Source of the DNA: Sphingomonadales bacterium
GTDB lineage: Bacteria > Pseudomonadota > Alphaproteobacteria > Sphingomonadales > Sphingomonadaceae
Assembly: GCA_016714795.1 (NCBI GenBank)
Contig: JADKCA010000008.1
Location: forward strand, 68,503 to 132,502
Length of the DNA: 64,000 nucleotides
Direction of reading: 5' to 3'
Positions within the stretch are counted from its first letter, which is position 1. Every line of letters begins with the position of its first letter. The translations under genes and the position numbers were made by a program. The notes beneath the pieces were generated by a model that did no database searches, had not been told where the DNA came from, and saw only the letters and a program-made list of their open reading frames with translations. Below, one piece after another: positions 1 through 8,757 of this stretch.

Positions 1-10
1 TGCGCTTCTT

Positions 11-664
11 GTGCCGTCTTTAGATCCGTTCACCGCGCAGATGTTGCACCGTGCGCTTGCGCTTGCTGGACCTCCACCCTTCGCACAACTGCTGGATGCT
101 CGCCCCGCCTATCAAGGCTATCGTTGGTATGATGCGCTCGAAGTGATCAGCGACTGTCGCCCAGAGCTGGCGCATGATGGTTCCGTTCTTGTGTTGGACC
201 AGACCAAAAGGCTGTCCGACGTCAACACGCGCATCGATGAAGCCTCGCTTGACCTCATCTTTTCGTCTGGGAGGCACCGGAGATTGTCCCTCGATCTCTA
301 TCTCGAAGCTGACCCAGACGAATACGGCACCGCCGACGAGATGATCATGCTTGTGACCCGGGAAAGTCATCTCAGCCCGAGCGAGCTTGCCGCCTATATC
401 ACATGTGCTGGATTTTGCTTTTGCGACGATAGCGATGCTGGCAGCTACAATGATCAACGTGACCATTATGAACAGGCTGCTCTCCACCGCGCTTTTGAAT
501 GCTTGAAAGCAGGCGATGAAAGCGATCTTGCCAAAATCAAACATGACTTCGGGAGGCACATTGCCTGGCTGGTGCCAAAGGGCAGGGTGCTGTCACTCGA
601 ATATGACGGGACCAGCTGTTCGGCCACATTTCTCCCACGCGAACGCGAAACGGTTGTGTCATGA
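11..664 (+). CDS. Hypothetical protein upstream of ardC
   Basis: A 217-residue reading frame from a GTG codon, ending in a TGA that overlaps the ATG of the next gene by four bases, so the two are probably translationally coupled. No family recognised. The middle is rich in acidic residues and has several Cys (CAGFCFCDD near residue 135). There is no membrane segment or signal peptide. The frame stays open to the window edge, so the true start may lie outside. Its place directly before an anti-restriction gene suggests a plasmid accessory function, but that is inference only. Confidence 0.6.
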   Translation: MPSLDPFTAQMLHRALALAGPPPFAQLLDARPAYQGYRWYDALEVISDCRPELAHDGSVLVLDQTKRLSDVNTRIDEASLDLIFSSGRHRRLSLDLYLEADPDEYGTADEMIMLVTRESHLSPSELAAYITCAGFCFCDDSDAGSYNDQRDHYEQAALHRAFECLKAGDESDLAKIKHDFGRHIAWLVPKGRVLSLEYDGTSCSATFLPRERETVVS

Positions 665-1563
665 CCCGGTTTCGCAAAATCGACGCGGCAGCCACCGTCA
701 CTGCGCTCATTCTCGAAAAGTTGAAGACCGGAGCCGCGCCATGGGTGCGACCTTGGTCGACGACGGGAATGCGGCCCGCGCGCCACAATGGTTTGCCCTA
801 TACAGGGGTCAACACGCTCTACCTCTGGGCAATTGCCGATGCGCGGGGGTTTGCCAGCCCCTATTGGATGACCGCAAGGCAGGCCGCCGAACTGGGCGCA
901 CAAGTTCGGGGCGGTGAGCGCCATGCGATCAGCGTCTATTATGCGACGGCCAAGCGGGCAGGCGGGCAGGGGCTTGCCGGTGAGCAAGGCGACCGGAGGT
1001 TCCGCTTCCTCAAATGCTATGCGGTCTACAATGCCGACCAGATCGACGGGTTGCCGCCGCATTATCATCCCGAACCCGCCGATTGCCTGAAAGATCCGGT
1101 CGAACAGCGATTGGGTATCGAGGCCTTTTTCGAGCCTGTTCCAGTCCCCGTCCGACACGGCGGTGACCGCGCCTATTACAGCCCGTCGAGCGATCATGTC
1201 CAGTTGCCGCGTGCCCGCCATTTCCAGTCGCTCGACCATTATTGGTCGACGCGCGCGCATGAATGCGTTCATGCAACCGGCGCTCAGCACCGGCTGAAGC
1301 GTCAGTTTGGCAAGCGTTTTGGCGACAAGGCCTATGCTTTTGAGGAGCTGGTCGCCTGTCTCGGCCAATCCTTCATCTCCGCTGAACTCGGTCTTCCTGC
1401 CAGCCTCCACGACAGCCACGCGTCTTACATCGCGTCATGGATCGATGTGCTCGAACGCGACAAGACCGCGATCATTCATGCTGCTGCCAAAGCCGAGCAA
1501 GCGGTCACTTGGCTGCGCCGCTGCAGCGCTTCTGCGGCCGCGCCTCTCAAAATTGCGGCGTGA
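661..1563 (+). CDS. ardC: ArdC-family anti-restriction protein (ssDNA-binding domain plus zincin-like protease domain)
   Basis: About 300 residues. The N-terminal part (roughly 1-130) has the ArdC/DUF1738 pattern, with a LKTGAAPWVRPW segment and an N-G-x-x-Y-x-G-x-N motif (NGLPYTGVN). The C-terminal part carries a full zinc-protease motif, HECVH at residues 200-204, followed about 25 residues later by FEELVA, which supplies the usual third acidic ligand. ArdC proteins of conjugative plasmids bind single-stranded DNA and protect incoming DNA from restriction; that role is family knowledge, not seen here. The start overlaps the preceding gene as ATGA. Typical length for the family, and no key residue appears missing. 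Confidence 0.9.
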   Translation: MTRFRKIDAAATVTALILEKLKTGAAPWVRPWSTTGMRPARHNGLPYTGVNTLYLWAIADARGFASPYWMTARQAAELGAQVRGGERHAISVYYATAKRAGGQGLAGEQGDRRFRFLKCYAVYNADQIDGLPPHYHPEPADCLKDPVEQRLGIEAFFEPVPVPVRHGGDRAYYSPSSDHVQLPRARHFQSLDHYWSTRAHECVHATGAQHRLKRQFGKRFGDKAYAFEELVACLGQSFISAELGLPASLHDSHASYIASWIDVLERDKTAIIHAAAKAEQAVTWLRRCSASAAAPLKIAA

Positions 1564-1593
1564 CAGGCACGAAGGCGCAAATTTGGCAGAATG

Positions 1594-1622
1594 TTGACCG
1601 GCTTGGCAGCTCATGTTATACA
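1594..1622 (+). promoter_or_regulatory. Putative sigma-70 promoter of mazEF
   Basis: TTGACC at 1594-1599 and TATACA at 1617-1622 are separated by 17 bases. Transcription would start about 20 bases before the mazE ATG and keep its GGGAGG ribosome site (1636-1641). A second AT-rich box (TATAAT, 1627-1632) lies too close to the start codon to be the main -10. Confidence 0.5.
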
Positions 1623-1648
1623 AAAATATAATTATGGGAGGCCAGTCA

Positions 1649-1906
1649 ATGCACATTACCAATCTTCGAAAGGTCGGCGGATCGGTGATGCTTGCAGTGC
1701 CACCGGCATTGCTGGACTTGCTGCACCTGAAAGCCGGTGCCTCTGTTGGGGTTGTTGTTGATGGCGGACGCCTTGTTGTCGAACCGTCACCGCGCCCGCG
1801 ATATTCATTGGCGGAACTGCTCGCTGCATCGGATTATCCCGAGGCGCTTCCACCGGAAGATCGCGAATGGCTTGACGCACCCGCTATGGGCAAGGAGCTT
1901 TTGTGA
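1649..1906 (+). CDS. mazE: MazE/AbrB-type antitoxin
   Basis: 85 residues. The ATG at 1649 is chosen because GGGAGG ends seven bases before it; the in-frame codons upstream lack a ribosome site. Residues 1-45 are a SpoVT/AbrB swapped-hairpin DNA-binding domain (LRKVGGSVMLAVPPALLDLL, then a hydrophobic GVVVDGGRLVV strand). The C-terminal tail is acidic and proline-rich and probably wraps the toxin. The stop overlaps the GTG of mazF by four bases. By analogy with other mazEF operons it should repress its own promoter, which lies directly upstream. Confidence 0.9.
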   Translation: MHITNLRKVGGSVMLAVPPALLDLLHLKAGASVGVVVDGGRLVVEPSPRPRYSLAELLAASDYPEALPPEDREWLDAPAMGKELL

Positions 1907-2229
1907 ACAGGGGAGATATCTACATGGTGTCACTCAACCCTACCCAAGGTCGCGAGCAACAAGGACACCGGCCTGTGCTGGTTATTTCAGCAACCGAATT
2001 TAACGCAGCAACCAAACTGCCTGTCGTTTTGCCGATCACAAATGGCGGAGATTTTGCCCGTCGTCTCGGCTTCTCTGTGGCGATCTCTGGTATCAAGACC
2101 ACGGGGATAGTGCGCTGCGACCAGCCTCGCGTGCTTGACATCGCAGAGCGCGGTGGCCGCAAAGTGGATGCTCTGCCGACGCCATTGATAGACGAGGTAC
2201 TCGCCAAGGTCGCCACGCTGTTCGAATAG
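1903..2229 (+). CDS. mazF: MazF/PemK-type endoribonuclease toxin
   Basis: 108 residues from a GTG at 1903, which overlaps the antitoxin stop (GTGA). The N-terminus MNRGDIYMVSLNPTQGREQQ and the following GHRPVLVIS are the hallmark of MazF/PemK toxins (R-G-D-I-Y, then H-x-R-P-x-x-V-I-S). KTTGIVRCDQPRVLD later matches the second conserved block, in which an Arg/Asp pair contributes to the active surface. MazF cleaves mRNA at short sequence motifs; the target cannot be predicted here. A complete and probably active plasmid-stability module. Confidence 0.93.
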   Translation: MNRGDIYMVSLNPTQGREQQGHRPVLVISATEFNAATKLPVVLPITNGGDFARRLGFSVAISGIKTTGIVRCDQPRVLDIAERGGRKVDALPTPLIDEVLAKVATLFE

Positions 2230-2340
2230 TCCTAAAGAACCTGCGTTGGACCCTTACCACAGGCCGCAGCACATAATCACAAGAAAGGGGAGGGGGAGAG
2301 GTTTTCTCGCGCTTGAATTCATCAAGTGGGGAGATGCCCA

Positions 2341-3009
2341 ATGACCTACGACCTTGCTTTTCGCTTTGCCCGAGCGCTCCAGCCTGATGCCTTGGTAACG
2401 ATCCAGAACGCCTGTGCAGCCCTTGCCGATGCAATGAAAGACGCCCGCAATGCAGGCTGCGATATCGAGCGCGATCCCGCCGTCATTCTGCTCGGTCGCC
2501 ATCTGGGCCGGGTTGCCTCAGGACTCGATCCGGCGGCAAGCTATCCCGCAGATGGTGCGATGCGGCAGGCCTGCTTTGAGCGGATTGCTGAGCTTCGGGC
2601 CAAACCAGCGATCGTTCCGCTCGCTCGGCGCGGCGTAGCCTATGACCCGGAAGCAAAGCGCGCCTTACATCGCGAAGCCCGGAACGCGCTAGCAGCACTG
2701 GCGCGCGAACTCGGGCTGGTGCCGGGCGATTATGATCTGCGCGTCAATGCAGGCGGTGTCGCTGTTTCGGGCGAGGTCACGCTGCATGGTGAAACAGTCT
2801 ACGTCCAGATCAGCTGCAGCGTGATGGGGCCGGGACGCGAGATCCTCTATCGCCGCTGCAACGGGCGGCGCGATTATTGCGGCGACCGCAACCATTTTGC
2901 CGACATCTCGGTGGCCGTCGACGCCACGCGCTTTGCAAAGCTCTTGCGACGTGACCTCCATCTGGCGCCCGAAACCGTCCGGCAGGACGCCCTGGCTCCC
3001 GCCGCCTGA
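2341..3009 (+). CDS. Hypothetical plasmid protein
   Basis: 222 residues from the ATG at 2341 (GGGGAG at 2328-2333 is the best ribosome site). No family recognised. The N-terminal half is helical and charged. The C-terminal half has a beta-rich VAVSGEVTLHGETVYVQIS segment followed by a Cys-containing CNGRRDYCGDRN stretch, which could bind a metal. No signal peptide or membrane helix. It sits in a run of + strand accessory genes with their own ribosome sites. Confidence 0.7.
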   Translation: MTYDLAFRFARALQPDALVTIQNACAALADAMKDARNAGCDIERDPAVILLGRHLGRVASGLDPAASYPADGAMRQACFERIAELRAKPAIVPLARRGVAYDPEAKRALHREARNALAALARELGLVPGDYDLRVNAGGVAVSGEVTLHGETVYVQISCSVMGPGREILYRRCNGRRDYCGDRNHFADISVAVDATRFAKLLRRDLHLAPETVRQDALAPAA

Positions 3010-3067
3010 CCATCCACACCACCCGCGCGTCTAAGCGTCTCAGACGCAAAGACCAAGGAGATACGAC

Positions 3068-3667
3068 ATGGGTTGGCTATCAATGACGTCTGCCGGGATG
3101 GGCGGACACACCAGGCCCAAAGCCTATCTCGACGCACAGTTCAGCTTTGCACCCGATGCCGCAAAGCAGCGTGACACAGGCTTGCGCGTGTTGCGTTCGT
3201 CGATGGTTGGCCATGTCTATTATGCCGCTGTCGAAAGCTATGACGATAAGGGGACCAAGTCGGTTTTTGCTGTGGTCTGCCTAACCCGCTGGAACCCCAA
3301 GGCCCGTGACGGTTATATCTTTGCGTATAAGGATCTCGACGAAAGCTGCGGCCCCTATGAAAGCCAATGTCCGGCGCGGATCCTTGATCTGTTGACCGAA
3401 CCGGTCAACGACTATGCCCGCGAATGGCGCGCACGCTGTCAGGCGCGGCTGCTTCTTACCGGTCGCAAACTGCCCAGGACGGGCGACCGTCTGATCTTCC
3501 CAGAGCCGGTGCGGTTCAGTGATGGCTATGAAGGCCGGGAGTTCGAGGTCGTGCGAAGACAGCGAGCAATTCTGCTCCAGAGGCCGGACACGAGCGTGCT
3601 GTGCAAGGTATCGCGCCTGATGGAGCGCCGCTGGTCGATCGTTCCCGGTCCGACCACGACCCTGTAA
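3068..3667 (+). CDS. Plasmid accessory protein resembling DUF6927
   Basis: 199 residues with an AAGGAGA ribosome site at 3055-3061. The N-terminus MGWLSMTSAGMGGHTRPKAY and the LTRWNPKARDGYIFAYKDLDE block match, from memory, a family of unknown function common in proteobacterial plasmids and phages; the DUF6927 label is from recall and should be checked. The aromatic-rich middle and a late RRQRAILLQRPDTSVLCKVSRL segment suggest a compact soluble protein. No catalytic motif is evident. Confidence 0.7.
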   Translation: MGWLSMTSAGMGGHTRPKAYLDAQFSFAPDAAKQRDTGLRVLRSSMVGHVYYAAVESYDDKGTKSVFAVVCLTRWNPKARDGYIFAYKDLDESCGPYESQCPARILDLLTEPVNDYAREWRARCQARLLLTGRKLPRTGDRLIFPEPVRFSDGYEGREFEVVRRQRAILLQRPDTSVLCKVSRLMERRWSIVPGPTTTL

Positions 3668-3700
3668 TCGTGGCTTGCCCCATCCGTGAAGGAGTGTTGT

Positions 3701-3928
3701 ATGACAACGCGCACCAAGCCTATTGCCGGATCACCCCTGCGCGCGCAGCTGTGCAGCATTGAAAATGCCAATCGACTTGCGGTCCAGGTCGCCGATGATG
3801 TCGCAAGCGATACCGCTGTGGTGCGAACCGGCAATCCCGATCAACCTTTTAGGGTGGTGCTGGCGAATTGCGTGGGCGATGCGCAGGTCATCTCGCGGAC
3901 CGTCAGGTGCTCGCGATCGGCAGAGTAG
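3701..3928 (+). CDS. Small hypothetical protein
   Basis: 75 residues from the ATG at 3701, preceded by GAAGGA. No family recognised. The last ten residues (RTVRCSRSAE) look unlike the rest, so the true C-terminus may have been lost to a frameshift. The gene lies between the DUF6927-like and DUF6880 genes and precedes a 60-base spacer. Confidence 0.5.
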   Translation: MTTRTKPIAGSPLRAQLCSIENANRLAVQVADDVASDTAVVRTGNPDQPFRVVLANCVGDAQVISRTVRCSRSAE

Positions 3929-3989
3929 CATTAAAGGCACACATTTTGTCAGCCTTGACCTCCCAAATCCTTCCCTTCACACGATATGG

Positions 3990-5423
3990 ATGCCTTCCGA
4001 AACGACCCTCAACGCCAAGAATCTCGCCGGATTGGGCGCTGATCGGCTCGCTGAGCTACTGCTCGAACTGGCGCAAGGCGATGCTGCGGCGAAGCGCGCT
4101 CTGCGGATGGAACTGGCAAGCCGCAATGGTGGCGATGTCGGGGCGGAAATTCGCAAGCGGTTGGCCTCGATTGCCAAATCCAGATCCTTTGTCGACTGGC
4201 GCAGGATCAGAGAGCTGGCCAATGATCTCGACATGCAGCGCGCTGCAATCATGGCGCATGTGGCGCCCGAAAAACCCGGCGAAGCCTTTGATCTGCTCTG
4301 GCGGATGCTTGAGATGGCTCCAAAAATCTATGAGCGCTGCGACGACAGCAATGGCACAATCGGCACTGTCATCAGCACGGCACTGGATGATCTGGGTATT
4401 GTCGCTGGTCCGGCTAATCTCGAAAAGGGCAAGCTCGCCGAAAGGGTATTTGAGGGCGTTTGCGGCAACGATTACGGTCAGTTTGATGGGCTGATCGCGT
4501 TGATGGCGGGAGCACTGGGGCAACAAGGACTTGGCCTGCTTAAAGCCAAATTCGAAGAGCTTGCAGCGAGGCCCCCGATAAAGCCCAATAAGGATGAACG
4601 GCGCATCATCGCCTATGGCTCAGGCGGCCCTATATATGAGGACGACTTTGAAGCCACGCACCATGCCCGCCTCGTCAAACACGCACTCACTGACATTGCC
4701 GATGCGCTTGGTGATGTTGATGGCTATATCGCCCGCTTTTCGGATGAAGATCGCACCAACCCGGCTATCGCTGCCGGGATCGCCGAACGGCTGCTTGGCG
4801 TCCAGCGGGCGGAAGAAGCCATGGCGGTGCTCACTGGAGCCGAAGCCACATCGCAGGCCGGCGGCCATTGGCCTGATTGGCTACGGGTCAAGATCGATGT
4901 GCTCGAAGCATTGGGGCGTATGGATGAAGCGCAGGCAGAGCGTTGGGCTGTTTTCGAGCGCACGCTCAGCTCGGAATATGTACGGTCCTATCTCAAGCGG
5001 CTGCCCGACTTTGACGACGTGGACGCGGAACGGAAAGCGCTGGCCCATGTTCAGCAATACGCCAATTTTCACCATGCGCTGTGGTTCCTTGTCGGCTGGC
5101 CATCGTACGAATTGGCAGCAGAACTGGTTCTGGCGCGCCACGCCGAGATCGACGGGAATAACTATGGGCTGTTGACCCCCGCCGCTGAGGCGCTGGAACA
5201 GAATTATCCATTGGCCGCCACATTGATGCTGCGCGCGATGATCGGCTATTCGCTCGATAAGGCCAAAGCCACGCGTTACGGCCATGCCGCGCGGCACATG
5301 CAAAGCTGCGAATATCTGGCCAAGCGGATTGAGAGTTTTGGCGATCACGCAGATCACGACGCCTTTGTAGCGGGCCTCAGGCTGCGGCATGGCCGCAAGA
5401 GCGGGTTTTGGAATGCAGGCTGA
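3990..5423 (+). CDS. DUF6880 family protein
   Basis: 477 residues. The ATG at 3990 gives MPSETTLNAKNLAGLGADRL, the start typical of this family; the same frame is open further upstream but that part is not protein-like. Conserved blocks visible: RLAELLLELAQGDAAAKRAL, IAKSRSFVDW near residue 70, and APEKPGEAFDLLWRML near 92. The whole protein is alpha-helical and reads like a helical-repeat (TPR-like) scaffold, ending in LAKRIESFGDHADHDAFVAGLR. Function unknown. Frequent on sphingomonad plasmids and near mobile elements. Full length for the family. Confidence 0.85.
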   Translation: MPSETTLNAKNLAGLGADRLAELLLELAQGDAAAKRALRMELASRNGGDVGAEIRKRLASIAKSRSFVDWRRIRELANDLDMQRAAIMAHVAPEKPGEAFDLLWRMLEMAPKIYERCDDSNGTIGTVISTALDDLGIVAGPANLEKGKLAERVFEGVCGNDYGQFDGLIALMAGALGQQGLGLLKAKFEELAARPPIKPNKDERRIIAYGSGGPIYEDDFEATHHARLVKHALTDIADALGDVDGYIARFSDEDRTNPAIAAGIAERLLGVQRAEEAMAVLTGAEATSQAGGHWPDWLRVKIDVLEALGRMDEAQAERWAVFERTLSSEYVRSYLKRLPDFDDVDAERKALAHVQQYANFHHALWFLVGWPSYELAAELVLARHAEIDGNNYGLLTPAAEALEQNYPLAATLMLRAMIGYSLDKAKATRYGHAARHMQSCEYLAKRIESFGDHADHDAFVAGLRLRHGRKSGFWNAG

Positions 5424-5462
5424 GTGTTACGGTGTTCCGGCTCCGGCCCGGCAACTTGACAC

Positions 5463-6010
5463 TCAATGCGGTGTTGGTCCCCGGTCTGCCGACCATGCGG
5501 CACCCAGTTCAAACCCGGCATCGGGCGACACCAAGGGGCCATCGGGCTCTTCGGCCACATAGGGCGAGACAAGGTCGCGCCGCGTGATCCGCTTGCGGTT
5601 CAAACGTGCCGCGACAAGCCCTCTGGCCTTGAGCAGGGCTGCTAGCCAGTCGAGCGTGTCCAGCATCTCAACGACGCCGCGTCCGGCAAGCGCATAATAG
5701 ATCGCGCGCTGGAAATCGTCGCAGGCATTGCTCAATATTGCCGCCAGCTTGGCCCGCCCCTCAGGAACGCCATGGTGCACCCAGTCGACCGCTTGGGCGA
5801 GTTCGCGCACCGAGAGATAGGCATCGTCGATCCCCATGCCGAGGCACAGATTGGCGACCGCGCGCTGCTGCGGGCGCAGATCGGGATCGCAGGCTGCGTC
5901 GCGCAGGGCGATGTCGAGATCGAATTGGTAAAAGGCCCGGTCAAGCCCAGAGTGGCCATTAGTCTGGAGATGACGTCCCGGCGCACGCAGTCGGGCCGAA
6001 TTGCGAACAT
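5463..6010 (-). pseudogene. Hypothetical gene broken by a one-base frameshift
   Basis: The intact-looking part (5463-5837, from MGIDDAYLSVRELAQAVDWV) continues upstream in frame as protein-like sequence (RAFYQFDLDIALRDAACDPD) but has no ATG, GTG or TTG start. The next frame offers an ATG at 6010 (MFAIRPDCVRRDVISRLMAT). Joining the two with one extra base in the CCC run at 5946-5948 gives a continuous 182-residue protein. No family recognised. It is the only - strand gene in this stretch. The break may be a sequencing error rather than decay. Confidence 0.5.
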
Positions 6011-6117
6011 ATCATGAACATACCCGTCAACTCCCCGTGACCGAGAGGCGAGGGGGAAGGGCAGGGGTGTCGGGACAATTGTCCTGCAGCTCTTGCAAGC
6101 AACCAAGGAGAATGACG

Positions 6118-6510
6118 ATGGCGACGACCATGCCTGCCGACGCTGCACCTGATGACGTGCAGCGCGCCTGCGAATGCGCGCGGCTCAACGATCTCTGCCG
6201 ATCAGGCCAGCTGCGCGAAGCACGCACCGTGTTCACGCGCGGCTGCATCGATGCCTTTTGCGATCCCGAAGATCAGCTGAGCCTGTTCGCCGTCCAGGCC
6301 GCACTTGCCGCCAAGGTGCGTACCCATGAATTCAGCGGCGACGACGACCCGCATGGCGAGCGCGATTTCGGCGTGTTCGAGCATCAGCGGCAGAAACTCT
6401 TCTGGAAGATCGATTATTATGATCCGACGCTGAGTTTCGGATCGGAGGATCCGACTGATCTGTCCAAAACCCACCGCGTACTCACCATCCTGCTTGCGAG
6501 CGAATATTGA
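6118..6510 (+). CDS. DUF3768 domain-containing protein
   Basis: About 130 residues. The ATG at 6118 is preferred over the one at 6112 because AAGGAG (6105-6110) is then seven bases away. The family signature is clear in the second half: DDDPHGERDFGVFE, then LFWKIDYYDPTLSFGSEDPTD and the ending RVLTILLASEY. The N-terminal third contains CECARLNDLCRSGQ. DUF3768 proteins are small soluble proteins of unknown function, common on alphaproteobacterial plasmids. Opens a group of three closely spaced genes. Confidence 0.88.
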   Translation: MATTMPADAAPDDVQRACECARLNDLCRSGQLREARTVFTRGCIDAFCDPEDQLSLFAVQAALAAKVRTHEFSGDDDPHGERDFGVFEHQRQKLFWKIDYYDPTLSFGSEDPTDLSKTHRVLTILLASEY

Positions 6511-6532
6511 TGCCGGGTCGGGAGTTGAGGCC

Positions 6533-6886
6533 GTGAGCCGCCACAGCCTTGTGCCCTTGCCCGAGCATGGTGCGATCTATGAAATTGCCATTGGTTGGGA
6601 CCGTCCGTTGGGCAGTTTCTTCGTCATCATCTTTGGCACCCCTGACGACGATGATTCCGCCCCAGGCGGCGACGAGCTCACGCCGCTGCTCTGGGAAGGA
6701 GCCGCACCCGGCGCGCTGATCACCCCTGAAGCCGCCATCGCGTTCGCGGCACCCTATGCCGTCATTCCCGACGGGCTGGCGGCGCTGCTTGCTGCCGATC
6801 GTCAAGCCGAAGGCGGCTCGGTGGACCGCCCCGCGCAACGCTCAGCGCTTGCGGCGCTTTGGCCCAAACCGAAAGGCAGACCATGA
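6533..6886 (+). CDS. Hypothetical plasmid protein
   Basis: 117 residues from the GTG at 6533, with GGGAG eight bases upstream. No family recognised. It has an aromatic GSFFVIIFGTPDDDD strand followed by a long alanine-rich helix. It ends four bases into the next gene (ATGA at 6883), so the two are probably cotranslated. It directly follows the DUF3768 gene, which suggests one transcription unit. Confidence 0.65.
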   Translation: MSRHSLVPLPEHGAIYEIAIGWDRPLGSFFVIIFGTPDDDDSAPGGDELTPLLWEGAAPGALITPEAAIAFAAPYAVIPDGLAALLAADRQAEGGSVDRPAQRSALAALWPKPKGRP

Positions 6887-7542
6887 CCGACTATCAGACC
6901 GAAACCGCTTTCAGCCTTGTGGTGACAGCTGAGGAAGCCGCGCTTGTGGCTGAAGCTGTCGCGCTTGCCGATGCACTGATCGCTGCAAAGCCGGGTGAGG
7001 CGCTGCCCTCGCTCAGTCCGGCTTTCGCGGCGCTGTTTCCGCCAAGTCCCGCAGGCGAGGGCGATGCCTGTTCGGGGTTCCGCCAGCTGTTCAGCGATGG
7101 TGAGTATCCCGACTTCGGGTGCGAGATCGTGGGCGAAGCCGGGGAGGGGGCAATGATCCGCTTTGCCGGATCGCAAGTCGACACCGATGCGATTGCTGAG
7201 CTGATCCGCCGTTGCTGTGTGTCCGCCTTGCCGCTGCGCTTTGGCTGGGCTTCGACCTGCTCCAAATATCGCGACAATGGTTTTGGCGGCGGGACAATCG
7301 AGATCACGCGGTTCGATATCCGCGATATCATCAATCCAGATCTCGATGATCCGCTGCTGGTGCTGACCACCAGCGGTCGCGACGGCGAAACGCTCTTCTG
7401 GAACGAGGACGCAGGCTTTGGCCCGCTTGCGGCAGCAACGGTCTATACCGACCGCGAAGCCGAGCGCGTGACGGTGGTCGCCGCCGACGCGCCAGAATGG
7501 ATGTCGCTTCCGCGCCGGGTGCCGCCGGTGCATCTCGCCTGA
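6883..7542 (+). CDS. Hypothetical plasmid protein
   Basis: 219 residues from the ATG at 6883, overlapping the previous stop. No family recognised. It begins with an alanine-rich helical region, followed by a mixed alpha/beta part with several Cys (CCVSALPLRFGWASTCSKYR). No membrane segment or signal. Last gene of the DUF3768 group; two strong hairpins follow it. Confidence 0.65.
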   Translation: MTDYQTETAFSLVVTAEEAALVAEAVALADALIAAKPGEALPSLSPAFAALFPPSPAGEGDACSGFRQLFSDGEYPDFGCEIVGEAGEGAMIRFAGSQVDTDAIAELIRRCCVSALPLRFGWASTCSKYRDNGFGGGTIEITRFDIRDIINPDLDDPLLVLTTSGRDGETLFWNEDAGFGPLAAATVYTDREAERVTVVAADAPEWMSLPRRVPPVHLA

Positions 7543-7571
7543 GTAGGGCGTGGCTTCGAAAGGGCTAGGAG

Positions 7572-7605
7572 GTTGGCGCACCTGAACCCGTCAGCAGGTG
7601 CGCAA
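7572..7605. repeat. Strong inverted repeat after the DUF3768 group
   Basis: GTTGGCGCACCTG at 7572-7584 pairs with CAGGTGCGCAAC at 7594-7605, a 12-bp stem with one bulge. There is no T run, so it is either a structured RNA end or a protein-binding dyad rather than a classical terminator. Confidence 0.6.
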
Positions 7606-7629
7606 CGATGGCACCTCGCTCATCCGGGC

Positions 7630-7660
7630 AAAAAAGAGGCCCGCCGGTCAGACGGGCCTC
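7630..7660 (-). terminator. Rho-independent terminator pointing left
   Basis: GAGGCCCG at 7636-7643 and CGGGCCTC at 7653-7660 form a perfect 8-bp stem. On the - strand it is followed by six T, so it would stop leftward transcription, although every neighbouring gene runs rightward. Confidence 0.6.
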
Positions 7661-7785
7661 AGATGAGAGGAATTTGCACTTTCGCGCAAAAGCACTCGGG
7701 TCGCCGACTCAGCATAGCCGAATTTGGCCCGGATTTCCCCCACTATCTGCTTGCGCGAGTCAGTGGGGCCAAATGGAGTTGAACG

Positions 7786-8058
7786 ATGCTGCTTGAACGC
7801 GAAACCTATATCGTCCTGTCGACCGCGCATCTTGCGCCATCCACAGCTGCAGCGCTTGCGGGACTGCCGATCCTCTGTGACGCGACCGACCATCGCTACC
7901 GCATCCCTTTGGGGCCTGCACTCGAGTGGCGCGATGGCCTTCCATGCGATCTTGCCGAGCTGTTGACGACGATCGCGGCGGCGACACCCGAGGCTTGTGG
8001 CGTGATGCTCGATTGTGACGGGCCGGTCGTGACTGGCCTTGCCACTTTTGACTGGTAG
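7786..8058 (+). CDS. Small protein resembling DUF5983
   Basis: 90 residues. The segment YIVLSTAHLAPSTAAAL followed by a hydrophobic LPILCDATDHRYRIPL strand resembles DUF5983 proteins, judged from memory. The rest is an acidic alpha/beta stretch ending in FDW. No catalytic residue stands out. A rho-independent terminator follows about 50 bases downstream. Confidence 0.6.
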   Translation: MLLERETYIVLSTAHLAPSTAAALAGLPILCDATDHRYRIPLGPALEWRDGLPCDLAELLTTIAAATPEACGVMLDCDGPVVTGLATFDW

Positions 8059-8109
8059 GAACGGCTTGGCTGACGCGTGATGCGCGGGGTGGATCTATGG
8101 GTAATTACT

Positions 8110-8144
8110 GGCTCTGGCGCTGCATGCGCCGGGGCCATTTTTTT
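8110..8144 (+). terminator. Rho-independent terminator
   Basis: GGCTCTGGCGC and GCGCCGGGGCC form an 11-bp GC-rich stem with a TGCAT loop (8110-8136), followed by seven T (8138-8144). It ends the unit of the DUF5983-like gene. Confidence 0.85.
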
Positions 8145-8757
8145 GCCTTCTGCCTGCGTCCGCTGGCGCGGCCTTGGGCAGGACAAAGGAGCGCGGGCTG
8201 GTGTCGCCCACCGGCTGCGCTGCGCTACGCCAGGGGGCGGCGTTGTCTGTCACCGCGCAGGCACTCTCCCGCCGGTCCGGGATGCTGGGCTGGCGGGTGC
8301 GGGCCATCCGACCTGCGCCCGGCTGGCCTCGCATCCTTGGCCCTTGGCATCTCTCTCTGGCCCTGCGGTGAGGGTGCCGTCTTTGGCGTGGCCTGTTCCG
8401 CTGCGGGGGCGGGCGAGCGGGGAAAGGGGCATTGCCCGGCGCGCGCATGGGCGCCGGACACCTTCCGCGCGCTGCCGGATGTGGGCGAACGATGCCATCG
8501 CTCGGCTTGCGCGCTTAGCCCGGCGCTGCCGGTCTCAGCCCTGCGGGTAACGGCAAGGCCTATGTGCAAAAGCGGGTGCGGATGGTTGGATGTCTGCTGG
8601 ATAGTGTGTGTTCGCCCCGCATTGTCCCTTCGGACCCAAGAGAGACGAGGGGGATTTTGATGCGGTGGATGTTCGTAGGGCGCGGCTCCTGCACGTGCAT
8701 GTCTGTCGCCCATATGCTAGAGGATGTTTTCAATAGCTGATCGCGTGGAGGTGCTTC
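8145..8757. other. GC-rich spacer without a convincing gene
   Basis: Several frames are open on both strands, but all are rich in Arg, Pro, Gly and Cys and look like chance frames in GC-rich DNA. The only candidate with a ribosome site is a 26-codon frame at 8660-8740 (GAGGGGG at 8647-8653, peptide starting MRWMFVGRGSCTCMSVAH). The last 20 bases hold the ribosome site of the next gene. Confidence 0.5.
8660..8740 (+). CDS. Possible 26-residue small protein
   Basis: ATG at 8660 with GAGGGGG six bases upstream, and a TGA 18 bases before the orphan antitoxin gene. The peptide has two Cys in a CTC motif and a helical SVAHMLEDVF end. The ribosome site and position make it possible as a leader or small protein; there is no homology evidence. 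Confidence 0.25.
   Translation: MRWMFVGRGSCTCMSVAHMLEDVFNS

Noticed and set aside
3723..3989. Longer N-terminus for the DUF6880 protein
   Set aside because: The added residues overlap another gene in a different frame and are not protein-like. The family begins at the ATG at 3990.
8145..8640. Arg/Pro/Cys-rich frames on both strands
   Set aside because: Several frames are open at once with no ribosome site or family, as expected by chance at very high GC.
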